From Agaricus subrufescens (lineage: Eukaryota > Basidiomycota > Agaricomycetes > Agaricales > Agaricaceae), in NCBI GenBank assembly GCA_029945375.1, contig CM057068.1, forward strand, positions 1,536,233-1,600,232: a stretch of 64,000 bases of DNA, read 5' to 3'. Both the position numbers and the translations under genes were made by a program. Each line of letters begins with the position of its first letter. Positions within the stretch are counted from its first letter, which is position 1. Shown piece by piece: positions 1 to 9,302 of this stretch. The notes under the pieces are model-generated. The model had not been told where the DNA came from, made no database searches, and worked only from the letters and a program-made list of their open reading frames with translations.

Positions 1-608
1 CAAATCCTTTTACACCAAGTCCAAACCATAGGAGTGTACACATCTTCCACCTCAGCCATCCCTTTCCATCTATTTGCATTCTAATTGTCTACTCCTATTT
101 TGTTCTTAAAGTTTGTACTTTCCTTTTTGACTACAGGATGAAGCTTCACAATAGCCAATTTCAGGGCAAGGTTCTCATATAATTTCCAAATGACTCCATG
201 GATGCTTGGCTGGCTGAGGATCAAATAATACAATCATGAATTGGTGGCTGCCTCTGGCTATGATTTTGCCCTCCCATGCTCCTAGCCCCACCTCCTATGC
301 CTGGAATACATGGTTTGTAGCACAGGGATTTGCATAGCCATGTAGACAGCACTCAACAGGATTAGGCAGAATGTCAAATCATAGGCATCAGCAAAAGGTT
401 TTCTAACCTCATTTGGTGCATATCTAATTCTGTCATTTTCTATTGCAGTTCTCTAAAATTCTCAAGTGTTTTTTTTTCTACTATTGTGATAATGTAATAA
501 TGGCAATGATGGAGGCCAATAATCAGAAGTGGCCAGAATGTGTGTGTTGCATGTCTTGCAACCCAATTTTTTGCTTTCAAGAACACCTCTATTTTTCTCC
601 CAACCAAG
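1..608. other. no gene seen
   Basis: AT-rich flank at the left edge. Only short reading frames without recognisable protein character are present, and no repeat boundary could be placed here. Confidence 0.5.
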
Positions 609-742
609 ATATTACCCAGGCTCCTACCCAGCTCACTCATGTGCATACGTCCTTATAGCAGACTCAACCAAACATGAACAAAGTAAGGGCTTGCTAATGC
701 AGTTAGCAGCTGGCACCATATGTGTTTTCAGCATCACCAAGA
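609..742. repeat. half copy of palindromic MITE family
   Basis: This stretch aligns by eye with the right half of the palindromic element at about 3132-3256. Both start AGGCTCCTACCCAGC, share AACAAAGTAAGGG in the middle, and run through GCTGGCAC into GCATCAC. The left half is missing. Several CpG sites of the other copy are TpG or CpA here (for example CACGTG versus CATGTG, TCGACC versus TCAACC), as expected for an older, methylation-decayed copy. Confidence 0.65.
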
Positions 743-824
743 GTATCCCATAGTGTAACACTGCTCTTCCACTCAATTTTTGCAGATCCATTTGACTCAT
801 TGATAATGAATTTATTGTATGGTA

Positions 825-2431
825 CAGTAACCAACATTTATAATGCGCCACGTGATTTTCCCGAGAACAATCACCATAACTCACGACAATGGACAATGGT
901 TATCATGGTTCATTGTCTATACAATCCATTCATGACCTACTTCAAAATGACAAAGTACTTGGGGGCTCATTGTGTTCAATGGGATAGAAAAATGGACAAT
1001 GGTGTTTTGGTGGTGGTGCATTTTTTATTTTCATAAAATGAGTGTACAGACAGAAAATGTGTATAAAATCAAGGGAGCAAGGAGGTCAATCGAAATTCAC
1101 CCCAATAGTCGCTATCATCATCCTCTACACCCTCGTAACTATGGTTTATACCTCACCCACCAAGAAAGCCAGGATCGTTGTCCTCAAGCAGCAGGGTCTC
1201 TCTAATCGAGATATTGCTACTCGCATGGGTGTACATCAATCTACTGTGGGCTGTATCTTCAAAAGCTATGGTGAAACTCAAGATTTCAAACATAGTATTC
1301 ATAAAGCAGGCCGCCCCCAGAAACTCAGTATTGAAGATGTCCGTTATGGGGCTCGACTTCTTGCTATGGGTCGTGTTACAAATGCTACTGAGCTTCAAAT
1401 CAAGTATCTCCCTGGAATTACACCCCAGACAGTGAGAAGAAGACTTCGGCAAGCAGGGTTAAAGGCCTATATACGTCATCACAAGCCTCTTTTGACCGAG
1501 AAACACATTAAACGACGATTGGAGTGGGCTAAAGTCCATGAGCACTGGACAGTAGATGATTGGAAATCTGTGGTGTTCTCAGATGAGTCAAAAATTGATT
1601 TGGTGGGGTCAGATGGTCGTCAGTGGTGTTGGAGGAAGCCAGGGCAAGAATTGGACCCTCGATATGTGACGAAGAAAGTGAAGCATGGTGGTGGGAGTAT
1701 TATGATATGGGGGTGTATGACATCATCAGGGCTGGGAAGGCTTGTATGCATCGAAGGCAACATGGATGGGCCACTCTATGCCGAAATTCTTGATAATGAC
1801 TTGTTTGGGAGTCTCAAAGACCTGAATATCAAGAAGAAGGACATTATTTTTCAACAGGACAACGATCCAAAGCATACTTCTCATGTTGCCAAGGATTGGT
1901 TTATGTCAAAAAAGGTTGCTGTTCTTGATTGGCTCGCAAACAGCCCTGATATGAACATCGTTGAGCATGTCTGGGACTATGTTGATTGTCGGGTGCGTAC
2001 TAGGTTCACACTTCACCACAATAAAAGAGAGTTATTTGAGGCTCTCTTGGAGGAATGGGCTGGTATTGAGCAGGAGTATATTGACAGGCTGTTTGCGAGT
2101 ATGCCAGATTGTGTAGCATCCCTATTGAAGGCCAAGAGTGGGTATACTTGCTGGTAAAGTCATTTTGCCATAGGACTTTTGGATCATACACAACGATGGT
2201 ATCTTTGCTCTGGTATTGCTACAAACATAAATAATGCACCACCCTTATTTCAGACTTTGTTACACCTCTCTTCAAGTACTGCACTAGAGCACTTATGTTT
2301 ACTTTCAATTAATTTTACTCTTGAAGACCTTCATATCAAGCTATGAATGAGCATGAGAGGTACTGAAATGGGGTCGCAATCAATTGTTGAAGACAAAAAA
2401 TCATGTGGTGCATTATAAATGTTGGTTACTG
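825..2431 (+). mobile_element. Tc1/mariner DNA transposon, apparently complete
   Basis: Terminal inverted repeats of about 36 bp start with CAGTAACCAACATTTATAAT at 825 and, reverse-complemented, at 2431. The first 22 bases are identical; the later mismatches are CpG in the left repeat against CpA in the right. The element is flanked by TA at 823-824 and 2432-2433, the family's target duplication. It encloses one uninterrupted transposase ORF. The direct repeat ATGGACAATGGT occurs near both 891 and 991 inside the left end and may be a transposase-binding site (inference). Confidence 0.92.
1141..2157 (+). CDS. Tc1/mariner transposase (DD34E type)
   Basis: This gene encodes a cut-and-paste transposase that binds the element's inverted repeats and moves it into TA targets. 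The ORF stays open upstream, but the Met at 1141 (MVYTSPTKKARIVVL) gives 338 residues, the usual Tc1 length, and begins directly before the helix-turn-helix region (GLSNRDIATRMGVHQSTV, residues ~19-36). Further DNA-binding residues follow (PGITPQTVRRRLR). The catalytic acids are visible in VFSDESKIDL, FQQDNDPKHTS and SPDMNIVEHVW. No stop or frameshift breaks it and there are no introns. With intact TIRs and TA duplications the copy may be autonomous (inference). Confidence 0.93.
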   Translation: MVYTSPTKKARIVVLKQQGLSNRDIATRMGVHQSTVGCIFKSYGETQDFKHSIHKAGRPQKLSIEDVRYGARLLAMGRVTNATELQIKYLPGITPQTVRRRLRQAGLKAYIRHHKPLLTEKHIKRRLEWAKVHEHWTVDDWKSVVFSDESKIDLVGSDGRQWCWRKPGQELDPRYVTKKVKHGGGSIMIWGCMTSSGLGRLVCIEGNMDGPLYAEILDNDLFGSLKDLNIKKKDIIFQQDNDPKHTSHVAKDWFMSKKVAVLDWLANSPDMNIVEHVWDYVDCRVRTRFTLHHNKRELFEALLEEWAGIEQEYIDRLFASMPDCVASLLKAKSGYTCW

Positions 2432-2433
2432 TA

Positions 2434-3029
2434 TGTCATATTAAGGCTTTTTCAACCTTTTAAGCAAAGTTTCACATTGCCTCACAGTTCTGTTGACCTC
2501 AACATGTGAACTTCCTCATATACTGTATCCTTATGACCTTATGTTCATGTCAACAGTCAACATGATTTTTTTTTAGTGTTGCAATAATTTTTTCTCGATT
2601 TATGGCAAATTTGGAGATTTATTGGAAAAACTTTTTAGTCACATGCATGAACATAAGGTTGTAAGGATACAGTATAATGAATTTAAGTATATCAGCACCA
2701 AAATGCTTGTGATTTTGAAAATTATATTATAATGCTCTCTGGGGCTAGTTATACTATTGATATACCAGTTTTATCATGCATTTATTTGCAAACGATGTCA
2801 AATACATCATTGTTCACTTGCGTGACAGAGCCCATCAGAGCACATCAACATCGTGGGAATTACATCCTTTTGTTATGCTGCTTCCGATGTTTGGATTCCA
2901 GCTGGTATAAAAGTTGAGTTTAGATGTATAGACCATATAATAGTAAATTATGTTTTCAAAAGGCGAGTTTATTGAGTAGATGCCCAGCAATGAGGTAGAC
3001 ACCTGAACTGAAGGGAAGTCACATCAATT
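2434..3029. other. no gene; holds the 150-bp MITE
   Basis: Apart from the MITE at 2523-2672, only a 61-codon frame at 2732-2917 is open, and it has no recognisable protein features. Nothing else is seen. Confidence 0.5.
2523..2672. repeat. 150-bp MITE with TA flanks
   Basis: Inverted repeats of about 28 bp begin CTGTATCCTTATGACC at 2523 and, reverse-complemented, CTGTATCCTTACAACC at 2672. TA flanks both ends (2521-2522 and 2673-2674). There is no coding content. The TA duplication suggests mobilisation by a Tc1/mariner transposase, but the TIR differs from that of the neighbouring 825-2431 element. Confidence 0.8.
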
Positions 3030-3256
3030 TGATGCTGGTGATGCCCAATTAACCTTTGGTGCCAGCCGGTTACTGCAGTGTAGATAAGTTCTGACTAAGC
3101 GCACGTGCAGTAAGCGAGCTGGGTAGGAGCCAGGCTCCTACCCAGCCGACTCACGTGCATATGTCCTATAGTGGACTCGACCAAACACGAACAAAGTAAG
3201 GGTTTGCTCACGCAGTGAGAGGCTGGCACTTTATGTCTTTCGGGCATCACTGATGA
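3030..3256. repeat. palindromic MITE, most complete copy
   Basis: The stretch is a long imperfect palindrome. The left arm runs GGTGATGCCC, then GTGCCAGCC (3059), then GCGAGCTGGGTAGGAGCC. The right arm mirrors it from AGGCTCCTACCCAGC through GGCTGGCAC (ends 3229) to GGGCATCAC. There is no coding capacity. Exact ends and target duplication are uncertain. Related fragments lie at 609-742 and, split by two transposons, at 4048-4095, 8822-8866 and 15445-15470. Confidence 0.72.
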
Positions 3257-4047
3257 TTATGTTAGCTATTCTCACAGGACAAAAAAGGAAGCAGTCTAAT
3301 TTAAACTGTCACGCTATCTGCGCAATGTACCCTCTATCAATGTCGTCGCCTCATTGTTGCACATCGGTAGCCCCTCCAAGCCTAGATAGAAATTTTATAA
3401 AGATATGCATTTCCTTCAAATAAAACAGGAGGCTGAGCATTTGTGACTATTAAATTTTTGATGATCCATCTTTTTTTTTTCCCTCTAAACATGACCACCC
3501 TTGCAGCACCATATCTCAAGACTTACCGCACATATCAAATCCAAAAACTGAAGAAATCTAGTTTATGTTATCAAGAGACTTGTGGCAAAATGTTGGTTTG
3601 AATACTTCCGAATTGAGCTAATGATGACTGAAATACTCTTTGTTTTTGTGAGTTTTAGTACACCTTGGAGATCTTGGCTAAATCTTGCTGTAAAAATTGG
3701 AAGCTTTGGAAGCTGACTCTTGCTACATGAAGCTCATTATCTGAGTAAGTAAATTTGTCATATTCAAAGCACTGAGATTCAAATTAAACAAACATGAACA
3801 AGTTAGAATAAAGACCATAGATTTAATTGTTTCATGCTCGGGGCCTGAAGATCAGTGTTGGGAGCTCAGAAGAACACTTTAGAAGTTAAAATTTACACCA
3901 TTACACTACTAACTGGTATATAAGACAGGTCTTATCTAAATAATGGCTCAACAATAAAGGGCAGCACATCTTGAACTCGACGTTGACACATAGTATCCCG
4001 ATTTGGCTAACGTTACGGTCACACTGTCTCGCGCGGGAAAATCTATC
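3257..4047. other. no gene seen
   Basis: AT-rich spacer between MITE copies. No ORF or splice pattern with protein character was found. Confidence 0.5.
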
Positions 4048-4095
4048 GGTGATGGCCGAACGACAAGTAGTGCCAGCCGCTCACTGAGTGAGCAT
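4048..4095. repeat. MITE fragment left of hAT insertion
   Basis: Starts GGTGATGGCC and contains GTGCCAGCC (4070-4078), like the left arm of the MITE at 3030-3256. It ends in GTGAGCAT (4088-4095), the 8 bp duplicated by the hAT insertion. It continues at 8814 on the far side. Confidence 0.75.
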
Positions 4096-7000
4096 TAGGG
4101 CTGCGGAAAAAACCTACCCCCCTGTATTTTACCAGTAAAATACTGGGACCCCCCTGATAGGGGTTTTATACACCTTTTTTACCAGTTTTTTACCAGTATT
4201 AAACCTGTCACATGGCCGATCACGTGATCGAAAATGTATTCTTCTGAACATCGCCTACAAGCGAAAAAACAGGCAAAAGAACTATTTAAAAGTCAAGATA
4301 AGAAGAGAAATCATTGTCGTCGACTCCAGAGCTAGGTTCCAGTACAGCTGTATGGAGGACAAAGCTTTGAGAGTTGCTGTGATAGTCTTGGAAAGGTTGT
4401 TCCAAAGACAATGCAGCCGTGATGTGCAACGAGTCCCAGGACACGGGGGTAACAATGCTGTCATGAGCTGCGGGCACCTCAGGTTCTTGAGATAGCCAGT
4501 CCTCCTCATCATCCGGATTGTCGTTGGCCCCACTGGAAGCCACAGCTGAACGTGACTCATCCCTTCCTTTACTCTCCTTGTCATCTTCACTTGCATTGTC
4601 CAAGAAAGGAGCTCTAAAATCATAGAACCGCAGCTTGGGCCTTTTCATAGAATGGGGCCGAGGCTGAAATTCACTCAGCAAGGAGCTTTCATTGTGTAAA
4701 ACAGAATAATGAATAGAAATACCTTACTACTATCTTTGGAGTGACGACGAACCCAAGTCATATCTGCCATAGTTTCGACGGAGATACAAGAGCGTAAAGG
4801 AGGTGAGAGCCATGTAAACACTGATCCAGTTCGTTCTTCCTCCATTGAGTTGACATGGATAGAGAATATTTTCATGGCCAATATCTGTAAAAGATTTTTA
4901 GTAAGTATATCAAGATGCCGCACAGAACAAAAACCGTTACCAGTAATACTTGGGACAACTCGTTGTGGCACAGTGCACTCCACCACATAAATGGGCCAGC
5001 GTCTTCATCATATGGTGAATTGAATGGGTACTGTTGTCGCGAGTAAGCTTTGAGTTCGTTGAGGAGCTTGGGAACAAAAAGAGACGCTCGGTTTTGCCAT
5101 TGGGTCAGTTCAGGTTTGTGACCATTATTGATTTCATTCTCGGCCATGTTTAACAAAAATTTGGCCACTGTTTTGAATGTTGTCATATTACGGATTCCTG
5201 CGTATTCATGGTTCCCTGGTTCTGCAGGTTCTGCCTGAAAGAGAGTACTGGTGACATGGACTGATAACCGTTCAGTCAAGTGAAAATAAAAACGTCATGG
5301 CACTGACCTGGTAGAAGATATGCCGCCGAAATATATACATCGCTGGCCATAGGGCCCACACCAAATAATTGGTTGTAACGCCATTCTATGATTCCCCTAA
5401 TCTCGGTCTGTGTCTCAAATGGAAAACACATTTCTTCATCCTCTAGCGTTTTCAGAGTTAATGAGACCAGCACATGGAAAAAAATATAAACATCTGCTGC
5501 TGTGGCCATGTTCGACTCTAAGCAGGTCATGGCTTGGATACCAGGTGTACCAATTCGCACAAGTTGCGCGAGGGAGAATTCGAAATCGGCTGTGGAGAAA
5601 CAAGGGGTCTTTGATGAGAAATATTGCGTGTAAATCTGGGCATGGCTGAAGGTCAATAAAACTAAATGGTCAAACAAGCCGAAACGCACCCCCATGTCAA
5701 ACCGTCCCCGTTTGACAATCTCTTTGAGCACAGGTATGTTGCACTCCAATGATCGAGCAGCATATATAACGGTCCCGAATCAAGTCTTGCCTATGGCTTT
5801 GAGGCCACGCCCTGGTGCACCGGGTATAGTCTTTCGAGCCGCTATGAACTCAGCTGTACCAAGATGAGATTTGTGTATCTTTGTTATCACCGCGCGAAGA
5901 ATAGTTAGAGTCTACTAAGGCATTAGTCTGCCGATTTGTCGGTACACTGGAACAGGCTCACCTTGTGAAAGAATGATAGCTTCACAATATCGCCAATCAT
6001 GTTACTGATGTGATGGACACAGTCGGCCAGAGGGATAATGGTAGGAACATCATGGGCAACCTTTGTTCGTCCAAGAAGGGTGTTGCCCGTACTGTCGGAC
6101 ACCATAGCAGAAAAACGGGTGGGGCCAATAGCGTTGATGGTCTGTAACCAAGCACATGAGCACATCAGATCACTATAAAGGGGCCTGCATGAAAGGACAT
6201 ACCTTCATAGCGAAATTATAGAGCCATTCTCCGGTGTGTGACTCAGACGTGGCTTCTTCAACCTGGACAAGATAGACTTTTGTAGCCGGAGTGGAAATGT
6301 GGAGAGTCCAGAATGACTCTCCACCATGAGATGTTCCACCATCGAGAGAGAGCGTAAGGTCGTCCTGCATCTTCAGCTCGGCCACTGTCTCGAGATAGAT
6401 ACGGTCGGCTTCATTGGGAATCAGTTTGTCACTTAGAGCACTGTGCATTGGGGGCTTATATTTGGGGTCTGCATAGTAAAGGACCTTCTTCCATGCTGTT
6501 GATGATGCCAATGTCAAGGGGAGACCCGAGATACAAAAGAGCTCTGTTATGGCAAGGTCTAGTTGTTGATGATGCTGGGCCTTCCCAAGTGCAACCACGC
6601 AATCAAAGAAGTCCTGACTGCCGGAGTTTAGTTCCGCATCAGGCTTTGTCGCCACTTTGTTTTTCTTCGCGCCATTCATCTTCCCGCCCTCCTGCTCTTT
6701 AGCTTTGCCCTTCCCCTCACTGCGGCCTTGCTCTTCATTGCCTATCTTCACATTTGACTTTTGCAACTTCGTTGAGGGCGCCATTTCAGCAGACAAGACG
6801 CGAACTTCGTTCCTCAACAAGGCGGAGAGTTTGTTACACACGCGTGCATGCCTAAACACACGATCTTTCCCTCGGGAAACATACGAGTGCGTGCATCCCT
6901 CTCCTGAGCATCTCCACAAATCCTTTCCCTTGTTTGTAGTCTTATAGCAACGTATGGTGAGCCGATTCAAGATCTCTGATGGCGGCCGGCCACCCTTTCG

Positions 7001-8813
7001 AGCATCCCGAGCCTTTTCTTCCGTGCAATCAACAAGACGACTTGTAATAGGCCCTGCATCCCCCTCCAACTCCATAGTCAGGCCTCCAGCATGCGCGCCT
7101 TCCTCGTCATCACTAATTCCTTCCCCTAACCATGAACTGTTGTCGACGATAGTGGTGGCCGTTTTCGTCCGCTTGGCATCACGTTGAGAGCCTCCCCTGA
7201 TCTCGGATATGGTTTGTTTGCCTGGGAGAGGATCAACAAGCTTGAAGTTGAAACCGACCGGCCATTCTTTCTGGAACGCATTCTGTTGATCTCCAACAGC
7301 AACCTTACGAGTTGAGGTGCGTTTGCTTTCAGGGCGCTCTCGCAGAGTGCGATCTTGGTGCGGCGTTCCCAACGCCACGTGGCAGTCTTCAACACCCTCA
7401 ACTTGCTGCTGGCCGCTCAGCTAGAAGAAGGTATCAGTTTCGCAACTCATGTTCAATTATCAGGACACTCACAATCAATTTTTGAATATAAGAACTGATG
7501 ATCCCTAGCGCCTGAAGCCGACCCGGTGCACCGTCAGGAGTAGTAGTTATAAGCTGGAACGAAGGATTGAAGTATGCGAGGATGGAGTTAACCACGAGGG
7601 TAGAACACGAGAAGGTATCATCTTGTTTGCTGCAGGGTATGGCTCCCAATGTGATGTCTCTCGACCACCCATGTTTCTTTAACCACCACAAAACCATCTC
7701 TAGGACTTCCGGGGGTGCAGGTAAACCCGCTGGATCACCGTATCGTATAATGCCTTCGTCAAGGTCAACCACAATGGCTACCCAATGGTTTCCTTTGGGA
7801 TGAGAAGTATTCGGAAGCAATGCTGCCTCCCCATTGGTAAGACGAACAGATAGGATCGTCGCAACCTGGTGTAAGTGGCCACTTTGAATATCGTTACCTA
7901 TTTGTTGGAGGTATTGACTGGATGGACTAGACATATAGTCGTCTCAGCAGGTTTGAAAGAAACTTCGTAAAGTTTCACTCCACACAGCCCCTACAACTCG
8001 CTTCCCTGCCATGGCAAGATCGCTTGTGAGTTGATCATCATGACAACTGCCATTTGATCAATGTGCAGGCTTGTCAGCCAATCCATGGAACAGAAGCCAG
8101 CCAGGCTCTCGATCCCATCACGTCCTCCCATTGCTCGAGGAAGGTCCCATTTCCAGGGGATGCGGGACAGAACCACCATCCAATCAGCAGCTGTAGGTAG
8201 GCTTGCAATCCATTGTATGGCCTTTCTCCACGTCACCTGGGCAAAAGTGATGCTGTGCAGCTCAAGCCACAAGTTCAGTACCCAGATAGGTAAGTGGACT
8301 TGTTGGCCGCCACTGGACATGAACACGAAAGACTGATAACCTTGTTGAGTTTGAATACGGGCTCGCAATTCCTGTATAACCTGTACAGGAGGAATCGAGA
8401 GGGAAAATATGGTTTGTGCAATCTCGGACACGTCGCGTCCCTCGAAGTCACTTGCTTGCTGGGACAAGATGCCATCTACTGGAAAGGGTTGTTTATCTGG
8501 ATTGATATTGGGAGATGGATATTGGAGAATGCTGATGACAGAGAGAAGGGGATCGGGTATATAGTTGTCTAGGATAGTCTTGGGGATATCCATAGTGTCA
8601 GTAGAGATGTTTCAATTTTCTCAATAAACATTGCAATGTCGCGTTTAGCCCCTCACTCGACTTTCATATAAGGTAATTTTACTATACACGTGATATAGGT
8701 AAATTACCTCGCCTATCCTTGACCCCCCCCCCGGTAAAATACCGGTATTTTACTAGTATTTTACTGGGAAAAAACATCCTGGGAAATAACTAGGGGTTTT
8801 TTCCGCAGCCCTA
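4096..8813 (-). mobile_element. hAT-superfamily DNA transposon, 4.7 kb
   Basis: The terminal inverted repeat TAGGGCTGCGGAAAAAACC is at 4096 and its complement ends at 8813. The direct repeat GTGAGCAT is exact at 4088-4095 and 8814-8821; an 8-bp target duplication is diagnostic for hAT. Subterminal regions on both sides carry repeated CCAGTAAAATACT / GTAAAATACCGG-like motifs (about 4126-4195 and 8728-8770), probably transposase-binding sites (inference). The interior is filled by one multi-exon minus-strand gene. The element sits inside a MITE copy. Confidence 0.93.
4286..8593 (-). CDS. Ulp1-like protease / hAT transposase fusion
   Basis: Eight exons keep phase with GT-AG introns: 8593-7995, 7926-7473, 7420-6203, 6141-5962, 5911-5308, 5260-4950, 4884-4723 and 4663-4286, about 1,301 codons. 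Exons 1-2 carry a C48 (Ulp1/SENP) fold: DWLTSLHIDQM, then His in GNHWVAIVVDL, Asp in YGDPAG, Gln and Cys in SKQDDTFSC. Exon 3 holds a BED-like zinc finger (WRCSGEGCTHSYVSRG ... RHARVC) and the start of DUF659 (LTLSLDGGTSHGGES). Exon 4 continues DUF659 (VSDSTGNTLLG). Exons 5-7 are the hAT catalytic/dimerisation part (ATAADVYIFF, PMASDVYISAAYL, LSQILAMKIFSI). The intron at 7472-7421 (GTGAGT...TAG) joins protease and transposase in phase 0. One codon, 5782-5780, is TGA where family context suggests CGA, so this copy may be inactive. The exon 1 donor is the least certain junction. Confidence 0.75.
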
Positions 8814-8821
8814 GTGAGCAT

Positions 8822-8866
8822 CTTACTTCTGACTAAGCTCACGTGGACAGTGAGCGAGCTGGGTAG
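8822..8866. repeat. MITE fragment between hAT and copia
   Basis: Reads TTCTGACTAAGCTCACGTG through GAGCGAGCTGGGTAG, matching the left arm of the MITE at about 3090-3128. The last five bases, GGTAG (8862-8866), are the copia target duplication, repeated at 15440-15444. Confidence 0.75.
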
Positions 8867-9271
8867 TGTTAAGATGATAATGATATCCTCCAGGGATTCA
8901 TCATGCTAGCAGCTAACTAGCGTAGTGGTAGGTTGAGTAGTACTTACTAGAAGTAGTAGGAGATAGTTCTAAGGAGTTGAAGTATATGACGAGGATAGTA
9001 GAGATGTAGAAGATGTCTGTTAGACGATATAGATTACAGTGAATACATGGGGTTTATATACTAAACTACTAGTCCATCCACAGGTAAATCCTTTACTGTG
9101 GGTCGCATATTATAAGCATAATTGCTCAGCTTAGAAGAGCATGAGCTACAGGTATCCACATACACGATTAGGCAGAGCTATGAGTCGCTCAATGCTCGGA
9201 GAGATACAAGTATATCTATCTAAATAAAGTACGAGCTTATACAAGCATCTAATACTATTATTATTCTAACA
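8867..9271 (-). repeat. copia 3' LTR
   Basis: Left-hand LTR; on the minus strand it is the 3' LTR. It is 405 bp and nearly identical to 15032-15439. Differences include a short indel around 8985-8996 and a substitution in GATGTCTGTTAG. Confidence 0.95.
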
Positions 9272-9281
9272 CTCCTCCATG
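9272..9281 (-). other. polypurine tract
   Basis: Reads CATGGAGGAG on the minus strand, directly abutting the 3' LTR. This is the expected place for plus-strand DNA priming. It is short and was assigned by position. Confidence 0.6.
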
Positions 9282-9302
9282 CTAAATAAGCTACGGAATA
9301 AT

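Noticed and set aside
1042..1140. N-terminal extension of the Tc1 transposase from 1042
   Set aside because: The first 33 codons precede the helix-turn-helix without family similarity and no ATG opens the frame at 1042; Met at 1141 gives the usual length.
7434..8593. Ulp1-like protease as a separate gene from the transposase
   Set aside because: Its apparent stop at 7434 lies inside a clean GTGAGT...TAG intron, and the next frame has no ATG but joins in phase 0.
8867..9271. Solo LTR
   Set aside because: The second LTR at 15032-15439, shared target duplication and intact interior show one full-length element.
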